Shown: positions 1 through 9,390, counted from the stretch's first letter. The stretch is 64,000 nucleotides of DNA from Oceanisphaera pacifica (GCF_017498065.1 NZ_JAGDFX010000013.1:37777-101776); one strand, 5' to 3'. Numbers and translations: made by a program. Notes: generated by a model not told the origin, from the letters alone.

Positions 1-93
1 TATTTTGTTATGAGAGCTAACGATTCAGTATATAGCACTAAGAGATAGCGGTGAGCCGTCAGCCATAAGCTGTCAAAAAAAAGCACAAAGCCT

Positions 94-247
94 AAAAGGG
101 ATCGGAGTCATTTAGTTGAAGTTGAAGACGGAGTTAAACACTAATAGTTTTCAAGTTGCTGTTTTTAAATAGTTTTATTTATAGTGGGCTCGGTTTAGAT
201 TGAACGCTTAGGGTTGTCTGTTGATAAATGACCCCGACCCTTTTTAT
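94..247. repeat. Inverted-arm element related to the fruA terminator palindrome
   Basis: The left arm (94-112) reads AAAGGGATCGGAGTCATTT and the right arm (226-247) contains AAATGACCCCGACCCTTTTT. They are imperfect reverse complements about 110 bases apart. The same arm sequence forms the tight hairpin at 28336-28386. The layout resembles a small non-autonomous (REP- or MITE-like) element, but no transposase is present and the interior shows no gene. The class is inference. Confidence 0.55.
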
Positions 248-406
248 TATTGCGCCAAGCTACCCCTAACGTAGATGCTCTTTTGGACGTTAGGGCTTTG
301 TGTTGAACTTTAAACCGCCCCATGGTTTTTGTGCGAATAAATTCGCCCCTACATAAAACACCGCATTTCATCAATCGTAGGGGCGCTTGTTTAGTCTTTG
401 GTTTAT

Positions 407-440
407 CTGACAGCTTATAGCTGACGGCTGAACGCTGTCC
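407..440. repeat. Copy of dispersed AGCTGACAGC-type repeat
   Basis: The stretch contains CTGACAGC, AGCTGACGGC and GAACGCTGTCC in succession. Similar strings occur in other intergenic gaps of this window (near 9599, 17303, 33653, 42394, 49200 and 49283). Function unknown. Confidence 0.5.
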
Positions 441-452
441 GAAGGACCTTTA

Positions 453-1730
453 TTATTTCAGCTGTTCTAGCAAAGAGGCGCTGGCGTAGCCGTCGGCGAC
501 TTGTGCGCGTGATTGTTGATAAGCGCGAATGGCTTTAATGGTGTTAGGTCCAATTACCCCATCGGCACCTTTAGTACTAAAGCCTTTGGCTGTAAGTGCA
601 CGCTGTAACTCTAGTTTTTCGCTGCGGCTTAAGGCACGTTCTTCTCTTGGCCATTTGGCGACGAATTCACCACCACCGGCTATTTTTTCAGCTAGATGTC
701 CTACGGCCATGGCATAAGAGGTTGCGTTGTTATAACGGCGGATCACATAGAAGTTCTTAAAAATGGCAAAGGTAGGGCCATGAGCACCCGCAGGCACTAA
801 AATAGCGGCTTTGCCATAATCAGGTAATGGCTGCCCCGTTATTGTTGTTACGCCTTGTTGTTGCCACTCGCTAACCGGTTGACGGTTGCTTTGGTCAGCT
901 TGGGTATAGTCAAAATCCTTTGGTAAGCTCACCTCTACGCCCCAAGGCGCATTATGTTGCCAGCCAAAGCGCTTTAAATAAGCGGCAGTTGAAGCCAGCG
1001 CATCGCTAGGATCATCCGACCAAATATCGCGTTTACCGTCACCGGTAAAGTCTTGAGCGTATTCTAAATAACTGGTGGGCATAAACTGGGTATGTCCCAT
1101 GGCGCCTGCCCAAGAGCCGCGCATGCGCTCAGGAGTCACATCACCCGATTGCAGTATAGAAAGCGCGGCAATTAATTGCTTTTCGGCAAAGGCACGGCGT
1201 CGGCCTTCAAACGCTAAGGTTGCTAAACCTGCAATAGTGCTGGTGTTGCCACGGTAAGAGCCATAGTTGGTTTCCATGCCCCACACCGACAAAATCACAC
1301 TGGCATCTACCTGATAGCGGGCTTCTATGGCGCTGAGTGTGCTGGCCAGCTGTTTAGCTTTTTCACGACCGGTACTGACGCGCGCCGCTGAGGTGGCGGT
1401 ATCTAGGTACTCCCAAATTTGTCGCGTAAATTCAGCCTGATTACCATCTAACTTTATAACCTTTTTACTCACGGTCACGTCTTTAAAGGCACGATCAAAC
1501 ACAGCCGGTTTGATGCCCTTGGCTAAGGCTTTTGCACGAAAATCCGTACGCCACGCATTAAAGTCGGCCTGCTCAACCGGCTGAGTGGAGGCTTGCTTGG
1601 TTGATGTGTTCGTTTCTGCGGCTGTAGTGGTGTTTGTGGTGGGAGTAGCAGAAGCCGTGGTGGCATGACTGGCACAGCCTGTTAACGCTGTACCCAATAT
1701 AAGTGCACTTAAAGAGTGTCGTTTAAACAT
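453..1730 (-). CDS. Lytic murein transglycosylase (lipoprotein, MltB-like)
   Basis: A 425-residue outer-membrane lipoprotein predicted to cleave peptidoglycan glycan strands non-hydrolytically, leaving 1,6-anhydro-muramyl ends. The N-terminus is a lipoprotein signal with lipobox LTGC (Cys19), followed by a Thr/Ala-rich linker to about residue 50. The lytic transglycosylase fold follows, with the catalytic Glu near residue 153 in SVWGMETNYGSYRG and the conserved AMGHTQFMPTSYLEYA segment. The last 60 or so residues look like a peptidoglycan-binding type 1 domain (ADGVIGPNTIKAIRAYQQ). This arrangement fits the MltB-related family that carries a C-terminal PG-binding domain. The ATG start has only a weak GAGATC upstream, but the signal peptide supports it. 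It stands alone, divergent from the acetyltransferase gene. Confidence 0.9.
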   Translation of the reverse strand: MFKRHSLSALILGTALTGCASHATTASATPTTNTTTAAETNTSTKQASTQPVEQADFNAWRTDFRAKALAKGIKPAVFDRAFKDVTVSKKVIKLDGNQAEFTRQIWEYLDTATSAARVSTGREKAKQLASTLSAIEARYQVDASVILSVWGMETNYGSYRGNTSTIAGLATLAFEGRRRAFAEKQLIAALSILQSGDVTPERMRGSWAGAMGHTQFMPTSYLEYAQDFTGDGKRDIWSDDPSDALASTAAYLKRFGWQHNAPWGVEVSLPKDFDYTQADQSNRQPVSEWQQQGVTTITGQPLPDYGKAAILVPAGAHGPTFAIFKNFYVIRRYNNATSYAMAVGHLAEKIAGGGEFVAKWPREERALSRSEKLELQRALTAKGFSTKGADGVIGPNTIKAIRAYQQSRAQVADGYASASLLEQLK

Positions 1731-2090
1731 GAGATCTCGTTAGTTAATAGCATAATGTAGGCCTGTATAGCAGCATATCCGATGGGAGTAAAAATGAAAG
1801 GGGAAAAGGGTTATTTTCCTCTGATAGACAGGCTGTATAATAAATAATAAATTGATAAAAATCATAGTCTATTAGCAGATAGTGTCACTCAGCTTTGCTA
1901 TGATCACAAACGCAAGCACCTGTCGGCTCACTTTGGGTAATATATTGAATATTGAGACCTAATAGAGAAGCATTTGCTTCATTTGTTGTCTAGGGTGTTG
2001 GCAGTGGTGCCATTATTAATGGGTGGTGAACCAAAACAGAGTGCGAGATATGATATTAACTCGTATCACAGGTATTCGATCGGAGCGGTT
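1731..2090. other. Divergent intergenic region
   Basis: About 360 bases between the transglycosylase (minus) and the acetyltransferase (plus). It is AT-rich around 1840-1880 and must carry both promoters. No RNA gene, terminator or clear operator was recognised. The open frame that extends the acetyltransferase upstream from 1974 to 2091 is not supported by a ribosome binding site. Confidence 0.5.
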
Positions 2091-2561
2091 ATGTATCTGA
2101 TTAGAGATTTTAAAGACACTGACTTGAGCAGCCTTGAGCTTATCTATCATGATGCTGTGATGCAGCAAGGACGTCGGGGTTATAGCAGTGAGCAGGTAGA
2201 GTATTGGGCCGCTTTTCCGTATTTATACGCGGCTGACTTTAAAACATTGGTGTTAACAGGGTACACCCGAGTGATGGCTTGTAACCAAATACCCGTTGCC
2301 TTTGCCACCTTGTATCCTGACGATCACTTAGCGCTGCTTTATGTGTTAGGTGATCACGCAGGCCGAGGGATTGCTGGGCGTTTATGTGAAGACATTGAAC
2401 AAGAAACTCGGCGTCGTGGAGTAACATGTTTGCGTACCGATGCCAGTGTATTATCACGGCCCATCTTTGAACAGCGTGGTTATCAGCTCATTGAGAAAGA
2501 GCTGATAGTGAAAGGCGATTTAGAGTTTACCCGTTTTATTATGGAAAAATCGCTAGCATGA
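2091..2561 (+). CDS. GNAT-family N-acetyltransferase
   Basis: A 156-residue single-domain GNAT protein that should transfer an acetyl group from acetyl-CoA to an unidentified amine. The acetyl-CoA pyrophosphate-binding loop is GDHAGRGIAGRLCEDI (about residues 87-102), preceded by the beta strand HLALLYVLG and followed by the C-terminal pair ASVLSRPIFEQRGYQ, which is typical of the fold. The open frame continues upstream to 1974. I chose the ATG at 2091 because GGAG lies six bases before it and the protein then starts with the usual MYLIRDFKDTDLSSL strand. No neighbour suggests a substrate. Confidence 0.8.
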   Translation: MYLIRDFKDTDLSSLELIYHDAVMQQGRRGYSSEQVEYWAAFPYLYAADFKTLVLTGYTRVMACNQIPVAFATLYPDDHLALLYVLGDHAGRGIAGRLCEDIEQETRRRGVTCLRTDASVLSRPIFEQRGYQLIEKELIVKGDLEFTRFIMEKSLA

Positions 2562-2722
2562 TAACCTGACTATATAAGAGCAAGGCTAAGTAACAACGCC
2601 GTTGTGCTTAGTGTGGTAACAAATTTATTCTTTTTTTGTTGTTATTGTGATTGCGCCAGTGTGTTGAGATTTTTAGCAGCAACCTTATCCCCATTTGACA
2701 TCTTATTGGAGCTTACAGTTAC

Positions 2723-4669
2723 ATGAACAAACCCCTCATAGCTGGTTTATTGACCCTAGCGCTGGCCGGTTGTGCTAGCTCTCAACCCGACCAACCTTTT
2801 AGTCTTACTGTGGCACATATTAATGACACGCACTCACACTTTGACCCCAGTGACGTGCAACTGACGCTGAATAACAAAACTGTGTATACCCGTGTGGGGG
2901 GCCATCCTCGTTTATTGTCTTATGCTAATCAACTTCACCAGCAGGCGGCACAAACAGAACAGCCTTTTTTATTATTACATGCAGGGGATGCTTGGCAGGG
3001 CAGTGGTTACTTTAAGTTGAATGAAGGCGCCATGAATGTGGATCTGTTAAATCAACTGCCATTAGATGCCATGGTATTAGGAAATCATGAATTTGATCTT
3101 AATAATCAACGCTTAAGTGATTTCATAGACGGTGTGACCTTTCCGATTGTCGCGGCTAACTTAGATGTGAGTCAAGATAGCGATTTACAAGCAGTTGAAA
3201 ATTTAACTCCCTACGTCTTGTATGCATTTAAAGGCGATAAAAAAAAGCGTGTTAACAGCGTAGAAGATGCCGGTAAATATCCGGTAGTGGCAATTATGGG
3301 CTTGGTGTTAGAGGACATGGCTAATATTGCGCCTAACATTGGCCAGGCGCAATTTAAACAAGAGCTCGTCAGTGCCCAGCAAACAGTAGATACCCTCACC
3401 GAGCAGGGAGTTAAACACATTATTGCCCTAACGCACTTGGGGTTAGATAAAGATCAACAGTTGGCCGAACAGGTAAATGGTATAGATGTGATTGTAGGTG
3501 GACACTCGCATTCATTATTGGGTGACTTTAGTCAGCTTGGCTGGGAAAAAAATGCCCCCTACGCGCAACAATTCACTAACCCTGATGGTTTAGGTATTAG
3601 CTGTGTCGTGCAAGCCGGTAAATTTGCTCAGGCGATGGGTGAGTTGACGGTTAACTTTACCTTAGATGGGCAAGTCACAGATTGTAAAGGCACCAATACC
3701 TTATTGGTAGATAAGGTCTTTTATAATGATGTTCGTCGGGCAGATAAACACCGGCTAACGGATACAGAGCAAGAGCGCATTACCGGTTTTCTGGCCAAAC
3801 AGCCCAATGTTGCCCTCGTTGATGAAGACCCAGGTTTACGGACTTACATTGATGAAACCTATCGCCCAGAGCTGCTTCAGACCTACGGTGCTGTGATTGG
3901 CCATGTGCCCTCGTCGTTGCAACATGTGCGGGTGCCTGTTGCCAATCAAGGCTCTCAAGTTGCACCCTTGGTGGCGGCGAGTCAATTATATTGGGCTAAT
4001 ACTCCCGAAGTGCGTGGAGTAAGTGGGCGTGAAGTTGATTTTGCTTTAGTGGCTGCGGGGGCTGTGCGTAACAACATTGAAGCCGGAGAGTTAAAAGCAG
4101 GTCATGTAGGGTTGGATATCTTACCTTTTGTGAATGCGGTGAGTTTGGTCTCTCTTACCGGTCGAGAGGTGGCGGGGTTACTGTTAGAAACCATTAATGG
4201 TGCGATTGGTGATGATACTCATGCCGGTCAGTTCCCCTATGTGAGTGGCTTGCGATACACCTTTAATGAAACTCGCCGTGGTCATGGTTATCTTGCTAAC
4301 ATAGAATATTTACATCAAGGTGAATGGCAACGTATTATCCCAGATGCGCGTTATCAGGTCGTGCTCACAGGCTATCATGCATCCGGTAATGATGGTTGGC
4401 ATACCCTATTTGAGGCGCAGCAAGCAGAGACAGATAGAATCGATCTGGCTTATGTACAAGATGAGCTTACTGCATTTTTGGTATCGCGGTTAAGCAAAAA
4501 TGAGCAGGGTGCTATAGAAGTTCATTATCAAAAACAAGCGCTAGACTGTCAGCTGCCTGGCGTGAGCTGTAATGCCGATGCCCAAGCCTTTATTGATTAT
4601 GTACAGGCGCGTCGGCCAATATTAACGGCCTTACCTGAGTCTGGTGTTACAGTAAATCGCCTTCATTAA
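2723..4669 (+). CDS. 5'-nucleotidase / NAD nucleotidase family lipoprotein (NadN/UshA-like)
   Basis: A 648-residue surface or periplasmic metallophosphoesterase lipoprotein, with lipobox LAGC and Cys17. The calcineurin-like domain shows its metal-binding motifs in order: HINDTHSHF (residues 32-40), HAGDAWQGSGYF, GNHEFD (about 120-125), LTHLGLDKDQ and GGHSHS. The second half is the 5'-nucleotidase C-terminal substrate-binding domain, including the substrate-stacking region LTGYHASGNDGWHTL. The family removes phosphate from extracellular nucleotides. The length and C-terminal Cys-containing extension look closer to the NAD-pyrophosphatase/nucleotidase NadN than to UshA, which would let the cell scavenge NAD or nucleosides. 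The exact substrate is not decided. Monocistronic, convergent with moeA. Confidence 0.85.
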   Translation: MNKPLIAGLLTLALAGCASSQPDQPFSLTVAHINDTHSHFDPSDVQLTLNNKTVYTRVGGHPRLLSYANQLHQQAAQTEQPFLLLHAGDAWQGSGYFKLNEGAMNVDLLNQLPLDAMVLGNHEFDLNNQRLSDFIDGVTFPIVAANLDVSQDSDLQAVENLTPYVLYAFKGDKKKRVNSVEDAGKYPVVAIMGLVLEDMANIAPNIGQAQFKQELVSAQQTVDTLTEQGVKHIIALTHLGLDKDQQLAEQVNGIDVIVGGHSHSLLGDFSQLGWEKNAPYAQQFTNPDGLGISCVVQAGKFAQAMGELTVNFTLDGQVTDCKGTNTLLVDKVFYNDVRRADKHRLTDTEQERITGFLAKQPNVALVDEDPGLRTYIDETYRPELLQTYGAVIGHVPSSLQHVRVPVANQGSQVAPLVAASQLYWANTPEVRGVSGREVDFALVAAGAVRNNIEAGELKAGHVGLDILPFVNAVSLVSLTGREVAGLLLETINGAIGDDTHAGQFPYVSGLRYTFNETRRGHGYLANIEYLHQGEWQRIIPDARYQVVLTGYHASGNDGWHTLFEAQQAETDRIDLAYVQDELTAFLVSRLSKNEQGAIEVHYQKQALDCQLPGVSCNADAQAFIDYVQARRPILTALPESGVTVNRLH

Positions 4670-4681
4670 TTCTCACCCATT

Positions 4682-4714
4682 GCGAGCCAGTCAAGGTTTA
4701 CTTGACGGGCTCGC
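4682..4714. terminator. Hairpin between nadN-like gene and moeA
   Basis: A 14-bp stem with one mismatch (GCGAGCCAGTCAAG / CTTGACGGGCTCGC) and a 5-base loop sits between two convergent genes. There is no clean T tract on either side, so termination may be weak. Position and symmetry suggest a shared transcript end. Confidence 0.6.
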
Positions 4715-4730
4715 TTGTCAATGTTCGCTT

Positions 4731-5972
4731 TTACCAATATAAACCGTCAATCAGCTCTAGGGTGACTTGTTCGCCCTTGGCGACATTAGTGCGCTCTTGT
4801 TCTAGGTGCAGCAAACAGTTAGCTTGGGCCATGGCACTAAAGACACCAGAACTTTGAGTTCCTGCAGCCACAACCCCTAAGCTGCCATCGGCTTGAGTAC
4901 TCACCCAGCCTCGCTGAAAGTCCATACGCCCAGCACTTTTCTTAAAGGGCATTAAGGCTGTGGCCTGCAAGGTAATGGGAGAGGGGACTGGCTCACCCAT
5001 GAGTTTAGCAAGAGCCGGGCGTACCAATAGATGAAAGGTAACAGCGGCAGACACCGGGTTACCGGGCAGACCAAAAAAAGGGCAGTCGTTGATATGACCA
5101 AAAGCAAAAGGTTTACCGGGCTTAATGGCTAATTTCCAAAAGCCTATTTGACCAATTTCATCCAAAATTTGCTTAATGTAGTCGGCATCGCCCACAGACA
5201 CGCCGCCAGAAGTAATAATGGCGTCTGACTCTTGGGAAGCTTGGGTTAAGGTTTGGCGGATGGCGTCAGGATCATCTTTAATAATGCCATAATCGCGCAC
5301 TGTTACGCCAAGGCGTTGCAGCATGGCGCTTACACCAATGCGGTTGGAGTCATAAATATCCCCTGGCCCTAATAATTGGCCAGGAGTTTTTAGCTCGTCC
5401 CCCGTTGATAATACCGCCACGGTTAGTGAACGTTGTACATAGAGTTGCTCTAGCCCTAAAGAAGATAAGATGGCGAGTACGCGCGCATTAATGCGTGTGC
5501 CAGCTGAAAATACCCGTTCGCCTTGTGCCATGTCTTCAGCAGGCAAGCGCACATTCTGCCCTTCGGTTACAGTACCACTGGGGTAAACTATATTGTGCTC
5601 AGAGCGACAGTTTTCTTGCATTACCACCGTATCGGCACCCAATGGCAGGGCGGCTCCCGTCATAATGCGCGCACACTCACCGGCTTCTACTCGACCATTA
5701 AAAGGGTGGCCTGCTAAGCTGGTGCCAACCAGTGTCAGCCCTACACCTTCAGTTAAGTCTGCCGCGCGCAGGGCGTAACCGTCCATGGCGGAGTTAGCAA
5801 AAGAGGGGACATCAATCGGAGAGTGAAGATCGTCGGCTAATACCCGATTAAGTAGTTTATTTAAGCCGACTAGTTCGCTTTTGTTGATTTTATCTAGCTG
5901 ATTCAGCATATCTTGCTTGGCATCGAGGTAAGGACGCAAGCCGGGCTGGTTGCAGGGATCAAATGTTGTCAT
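4731..5972 (-). CDS. moeA: Molybdopterin molybdenumtransferase MoeA
   Basis: A 413-residue cytosolic enzyme that inserts molybdate into adenylylated molybdopterin in the last step of molybdenum cofactor synthesis. Recognisable segments are DVPSFANSAMDGYALRAADL (N-terminal MoeA signature), VVMQENCR, the molybdopterin-binding domain with LSTGDEL and IYDSNRIG, SGGVSVGDADYIKQ, and KPGKPFAFG followed by FFGLPGNPVSAAVTF. Length agrees with E. coli MoeA (411). The ATG at 5972 is preceded by GGAGGAAG at good spacing. It is divergent from folE, a pairing also seen in vibrios and shewanellae. No moeB or other cofactor genes are in the window. Confidence 0.96.
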   Translation of the reverse strand: MTTFDPCNQPGLRPYLDAKQDMLNQLDKINKSELVGLNKLLNRVLADDLHSPIDVPSFANSAMDGYALRAADLTEGVGLTLVGTSLAGHPFNGRVEAGECARIMTGAALPLGADTVVMQENCRSEHNIVYPSGTVTEGQNVRLPAEDMAQGERVFSAGTRINARVLAILSSLGLEQLYVQRSLTVAVLSTGDELKTPGQLLGPGDIYDSNRIGVSAMLQRLGVTVRDYGIIKDDPDAIRQTLTQASQESDAIITSGGVSVGDADYIKQILDEIGQIGFWKLAIKPGKPFAFGHINDCPFFGLPGNPVSAAVTFHLLVRPALAKLMGEPVPSPITLQATALMPFKKSAGRMDFQRGWVSTQADGSLGVVAAGTQSSGVFSAMAQANCLLHLEQERTNVAKGEQVTLELIDGLYW

Positions 5973-6131
5973 ATTGTACTTCCTCCAGTAGGGGGATGAT
6001 TATTAGCCGATGAAATACCTTGCTTGGTAAAGCTGTTCTAATCTGGCATTCACTATGGACGGTAAATGCACTACCATTCTAGCCATTATATTTTGTCTCT
6101 TACTTCTTCTATTTCTTCGATGGGAACCACA

Positions 6132-6788
6132 ATGACTGCTTTGAGTGATGCCGCTATTCGAGTCCGCTCTGCCCTTGAAAGCCGTGGGTTAGAAACGCCA
6201 ATGAAAGGCAACAGCCTAACGCTTGATGAAAAGCAAACGCATATTACCGGTTTAATGACCGAGATGATGGATGTATTAGGGCTCGATTTAACCGATGACA
6301 GCTTAACCGAAACACCACAACGTATCGCTAAAATGTATGTGCGTGAAATTTTCTCAGGCCTAGATTATAGCTATTTCCCTAAAATTACCTTGATCGACAA
6401 TAAGATGAAAGTCGATGAGATGGTACAAGTGCGCGACATCACACTCACCAGCACCTGTGAACACCACTTTGTGACCATAGACGGCACTGCCACTGTGGCC
6501 TATATTCCACGCTCAAAAGTGATTGGCTTATCAAAAATAAACCGCATAGTGCAATTTTTTGCTCGCCGCCCCCAAGTACAAGAGCGTCTTACGCAGCAAG
6601 TATTAGTCGCCTTGCAAACCTTGTTAGAGTCTGACGATGTGGCGGTTAGCATCAGTGCCACCCATTATTGCGTAAAAGCGCGCGGTGTGATGGACGCCAC
6701 CAGTAGTACGACTACGACTTCATTAGGCGGCATTTTTAAAAGCCGAGCCGAAACGCGCCACGAATTTTTAAGTGGCGTAGTACGCTGA
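6132..6788 (+). CDS. folE: GTP cyclohydrolase I
   Basis: Converts GTP to 7,8-dihydroneopterin triphosphate, the first step of tetrahydrofolate synthesis. The zinc ligands are visible in [13 protein letters not shown] and [10 protein letters not shown], with the signature segments [20 protein letters not shown] and [20 protein letters not shown]. The open frame extends upstream to 6066, but the ATG at 6132 ([20 protein letters not shown]) matches the E. coli protein start and gives 218 residues against 222. The ribosome binding site is weak (GGGAACC), so an ATG four codons upstream (6120) is possible. The last residues, [11 protein letters not shown], are the usual C-terminus. Confidence 0.96.
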   Translation: MTALSDAAIRVRSALESRGLETPMKGNSLTLDEKQTHITGLMTEMMDVLGLDLTDDSLTETPQRIAKMYVREIFSGLDYSYFPKITLIDNKMKVDEMVQVRDITLTSTCEHHFVTIDGTATVAYIPRSKVIGLSKINRIVQFFARRPQVQERLTQQVLVALQTLLESDDVAVSISATHYCVKARGVMDATSSTTTTSLGGIFKSRAETRHEFLSGVVR

Positions 6789-6944
6789 CCCCCTGCGGGG
6801 AGCTTTAAGCCGTAAGTCTTTAGAATCGTGCCTTTAAGTGGTACTTCTACCAAACCGTGCCTTGTATCTAGGGGATGAATTTATATTTATGGCGTATGGC
6901 GCCCCGCAGTATTTTCAACGGTATTCGATCTGTAAGGAAATCTA

Positions 6945-7238
6945 ATGGCGATCCCAAACACCATTAAGCCCAGAGTGGAAATTCGTTATTGTTCTTTGTG
7001 CCGCTGGTTATTGCGTTCGGCGTGGTTGGCACAAGAGATACTGTCTACTTTTAATGATGAGGTTGGTGAAGTGGCTTTGATCCCTGGCGAAAAGGGCCAA
7101 TTTCAAATTATGGTCGACGGCCAATTAATCTGGTGTCGTGTTATTGATGACGGTTTTCCCGAAGCCAAAACCATCAAGCAGCGGTTGCGAGATCATATCG
7201 CGCCAGATCGACATTTAGGCCACAGTGAACCTAAATAA
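6945..7238 (+). CDS. SelT/SelW/SelH (Rdx) family thioredoxin-like protein
   Basis: A 97-residue protein of the selenoprotein-W-like Rdx family, with a CxxC motif at Cys16-Ser-Leu-Cys19 right after the first beta strand (VEIRYCSLCRWLLRSAWLAQ). Here selenocysteine is replaced by cysteine. The middle (EVGEVALIPGEKGQFQIMVDG) and the end (PEAKTIKQRLRDHIAP) follow the family pattern of a short thioredoxin-like fold. The family is thought to act in thiol redox chemistry, but bacterial substrates are not established. It stands between folE and speA, with AAGGAA upstream as ribosome binding site. Confidence 0.88.
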   Translation: MAIPNTIKPRVEIRYCSLCRWLLRSAWLAQEILSTFNDEVGEVALIPGEKGQFQIMVDGQLIWCRVIDDGFPEAKTIKQRLRDHIAPDRHLGHSEPK

Positions 7239-7365
7239 TTGAGTGAATAAAATATGCACCATAAAGGGTGTAAATTCTCTTTTTCTGCTAGTCAGCCGTT
7301 ATGGCTATGTGTAAAATCGCGCGGCTGAAATGCGATGCGCCAATAGGCGCAAATAATGAAATGTT

Positions 7366-7392
7366 CCCACTCTTTGTTAAAAGGTGGGTTTT
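7366..7392 (+). terminator. Terminator-like hairpin in the speA leader
   Basis: The 10-bp stem CCCACTCTTT / AAAAGGTGGG (one mismatch, one wobble) has a 3-base loop and is followed directly by TTTTCTG, ending about 34 bases before the speA ATG. It lies on the sense strand of speA, so it would stop speA transcripts unless prevented, suggesting attenuation. A second hairpin (TGCGCC AATA GGCGCA, 7336-7351) precedes it. Confidence 0.5.
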
Positions 7393-7425
7393 CTGTGGCC
7401 CTTACCTATAAAGGGGACAAAGAAT

Positions 7426-9330
7426 ATGGCCGAATGGTCCACAAATGACGCGCTAAAAATATATAACCTACCTTACTGGGGAGCTGGCTTCTTTCATCTT
7501 GATGAACAAGGCCAAGTCACTGTCACCCCCGATAAATCTCGCCCAGAAGCCAAAATTGTGTTGTCTGATGTTGTAGAGCAACTCAAAGCAGACGGTTATG
7601 CTGCGCCTGTGTTGTTGCGCTTTCCTGAGATTATTAAAAGTCGAATAGATGCTTTATTTAATGCTTTTAATGAAGCAATTGACGAGTATGGTTACGAAGG
7701 TGACTATCTAACGGTCTACCCCATTAAGGTAAATCAGCAGCGTGGCGTGCTAGATGCGGTGACCAAAGCCTATAAAGACAAGCCTCGCTTGGGGTTAGAA
7801 GCAGGCTCAAAGCCAGAGTTATTGGCCGTGCTGGCGCACAGTCACGAAACTGAGTCGGTGATTGTGTGCAATGGCTATAAAGATAAAGAATATATTCGCT
7901 TGGCATTACTGGGCACTAAACTGGGTCATCAAGTCTATATCGTGATTGAAAAGCTCTCTGAGCTGGCCATGGTGATGGAAGAGGCCAAATGTATTGATGT
8001 TGAACCTAGGCTGGGTGTGCGCGCGCGCTTAGCGTCGCAAAGTGCAGGTAAATGGCAGTCTAGCGGTGGCGAAAAATCTAAGTTTGGCCTAAGTGCGGCT
8101 CATGTTTTGAACTTGATTAAACAACTCAGTGATACAGGCTGTTTGCACTGGTTGCAGCTGTTGCATTTTCACCTTGGGTCACAAATTGCCAATATTCGAG
8201 ATATTCAAAAAGGTGTACGCGAATGTGGTCGTTTCTATGGTGAGTTACGCCGTTTAGGGGTGCCTGTCAACATTGTAGATGTAGGGGGCGGGCTTGGCGT
8301 AGATTACGAGGGAACGCGTTCACAAAGTGAGTGTTCGGCTAACTATAACTTACGTGAATATGCGAATAATGTGGTGTGGGGTATTGGTGATGTATGCCGT
8401 GAATTTTCTTTGCCCCATCCACTGATTATCAGTGAATCTGGGCGCGCCATCACAGCGCATCATGCGGTGCTTATTTCTGATGTGATCAGCATAGAATCAG
8501 CTAAACCACAGCAAGCTCAGGCACCTGCTGAAGGTGGGGCATTGTTGCTGCATAACATTTGGAAAACTTGGCAAGGTCTATGCCAAGAAGATCCCCCTTT
8601 GCTTGAAATTTATCACGATACGGTGGCCGAGCTCAGTGATGCACATCAGCAATATAATATGGGCTTATTAACGTTAGAAGAGCGAGCATGGGCAGAAGAA
8701 ATTCACTTAAATATTTGCTTAAATATTAAGTCTAAACTGACTCCGGCTAACCGCTCACACCGTCCTATTATTGATGAGTTGAATGAAAAACTAGCCGATA
8801 AATGCTTTGTCAATTTTTCATTGTTTCAATCGCTACCTGATGCTTGGGGGATTGATCAAATATTTCCGGTATTGCCGCTCAGTGGCTTAGACAGAGCGCC
8901 CACGCGCCGTGCTGTTATTTTAGATATTACTTGTGACTCTGATGGTGCCATTGATCAATATGTAGACGGTCAAGGAGTAGAGACCACACTGCCTATGCCT
9001 GAATTTATTTCGGGTCAGCCCCAGTACTTGGGCTTTTTCTTAGTGGGGGCTTACCAAGAAATTTTAGGTGATATGCATAACCTATTTGGCGATACCCACA
9101 GCGCCGAGGTGTCGGTAGACAGCCATGGTAAGGTGGTGGTCAGTGATGTGAAAAGCGGCAGTACAGTGGCCGATATGTTGCGTTATGTAGACATTGACCC
9201 TTCTGTGATTAATGCACGGTACGAGACGCTATTAAATCAACCTCATTTAAATGATGAAGCGCGGACTATGATGCGCCAAGAGCTAAATGCAGGGCTTGAA
9301 GGTTATACCTACTTAGAAGATGAGCGTTAA
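7426..9330 (+). CDS. speA: Biosynthetic arginine decarboxylase
   Basis: A PLP enzyme of 634 residues that decarboxylates arginine to agmatine for putrescine and polyamine synthesis. The PLP lysine is about residue 101 in VYPIKVNQQR. Other family segments are LLHFHLGSQIANIRDI, VDVGGGLGVDYEGTRSQSE (glycine-rich phosphate loop), LDITCDSDGAIDQYVDG with the catalytic Cys-Asp, and FFLVGAYQEILGDMHNLFGD. The C-terminus GLEGYTYLEDER matches the E. coli enzyme (658 residues), which has a longer N-terminus. The frame is open from 7384, but AAGGGGACAAAGAAT precedes the ATG at 7426. No speB (agmatinase) follows, so agmatine use must be encoded elsewhere. Confidence 0.96.
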   Translation: MAEWSTNDALKIYNLPYWGAGFFHLDEQGQVTVTPDKSRPEAKIVLSDVVEQLKADGYAAPVLLRFPEIIKSRIDALFNAFNEAIDEYGYEGDYLTVYPIKVNQQRGVLDAVTKAYKDKPRLGLEAGSKPELLAVLAHSHETESVIVCNGYKDKEYIRLALLGTKLGHQVYIVIEKLSELAMVMEEAKCIDVEPRLGVRARLASQSAGKWQSSGGEKSKFGLSAAHVLNLIKQLSDTGCLHWLQLLHFHLGSQIANIRDIQKGVRECGRFYGELRRLGVPVNIVDVGGGLGVDYEGTRSQSECSANYNLREYANNVVWGIGDVCREFSLPHPLIISESGRAITAHHAVLISDVISIESAKPQQAQAPAEGGALLLHNIWKTWQGLCQEDPPLLEIYHDTVAELSDAHQQYNMGLLTLEERAWAEEIHLNICLNIKSKLTPANRSHRPIIDELNEKLADKCFVNFSLFQSLPDAWGIDQIFPVLPLSGLDRAPTRRAVILDITCDSDGAIDQYVDGQGVETTLPMPEFISGQPQYLGFFLVGAYQEILGDMHNLFGDTHSAEVSVDSHGKVVVSDVKSGSTVADMLRYVDIDPSVINARYETLLNQPHLNDEARTMMRQELNAGLEGYTYLEDER

Positions 9331-9361
9331 ACGCTGATAAAACACTTTTCCCTTAATATTC

Positions 9362-9390
9362 ACACCGCCCTTACTAGGCGGTGTTTTTTA
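9362..9390. terminator. Bidirectional terminator between speA and ybaM
   Basis: Stem ACACCGCC / GGCGGTGT with a 7-base loop, followed by TTTTTT on the plus strand. It ends speA, and the T tract abuts the TAA of the convergent ybaM. Confidence 0.85.

Larger units (their letters stand above)
1..452. other. Non-coding left edge with several repeats
   Basis: No convincing gene is seen here. The stretch holds a separated pair of inverted arms (94-112 and 226-247), a short CGCCCCTAC/GTAGGGGCG inverted repeat (344-352 and 377-385), and copies of an AGCTGACAGC-like degenerate repeat near 55-74 and 407-440. It lies downstream of the transglycosylase gene on the minus strand, so it may hold that gene's transcript end, but no clear intrinsic terminator was found. 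Confidence 0.6.

Noticed and set aside
6789..6806. Terminator after folE
   Set aside because: CCCC-TGC-GGGG gives only a 4-bp stem without a T tract.
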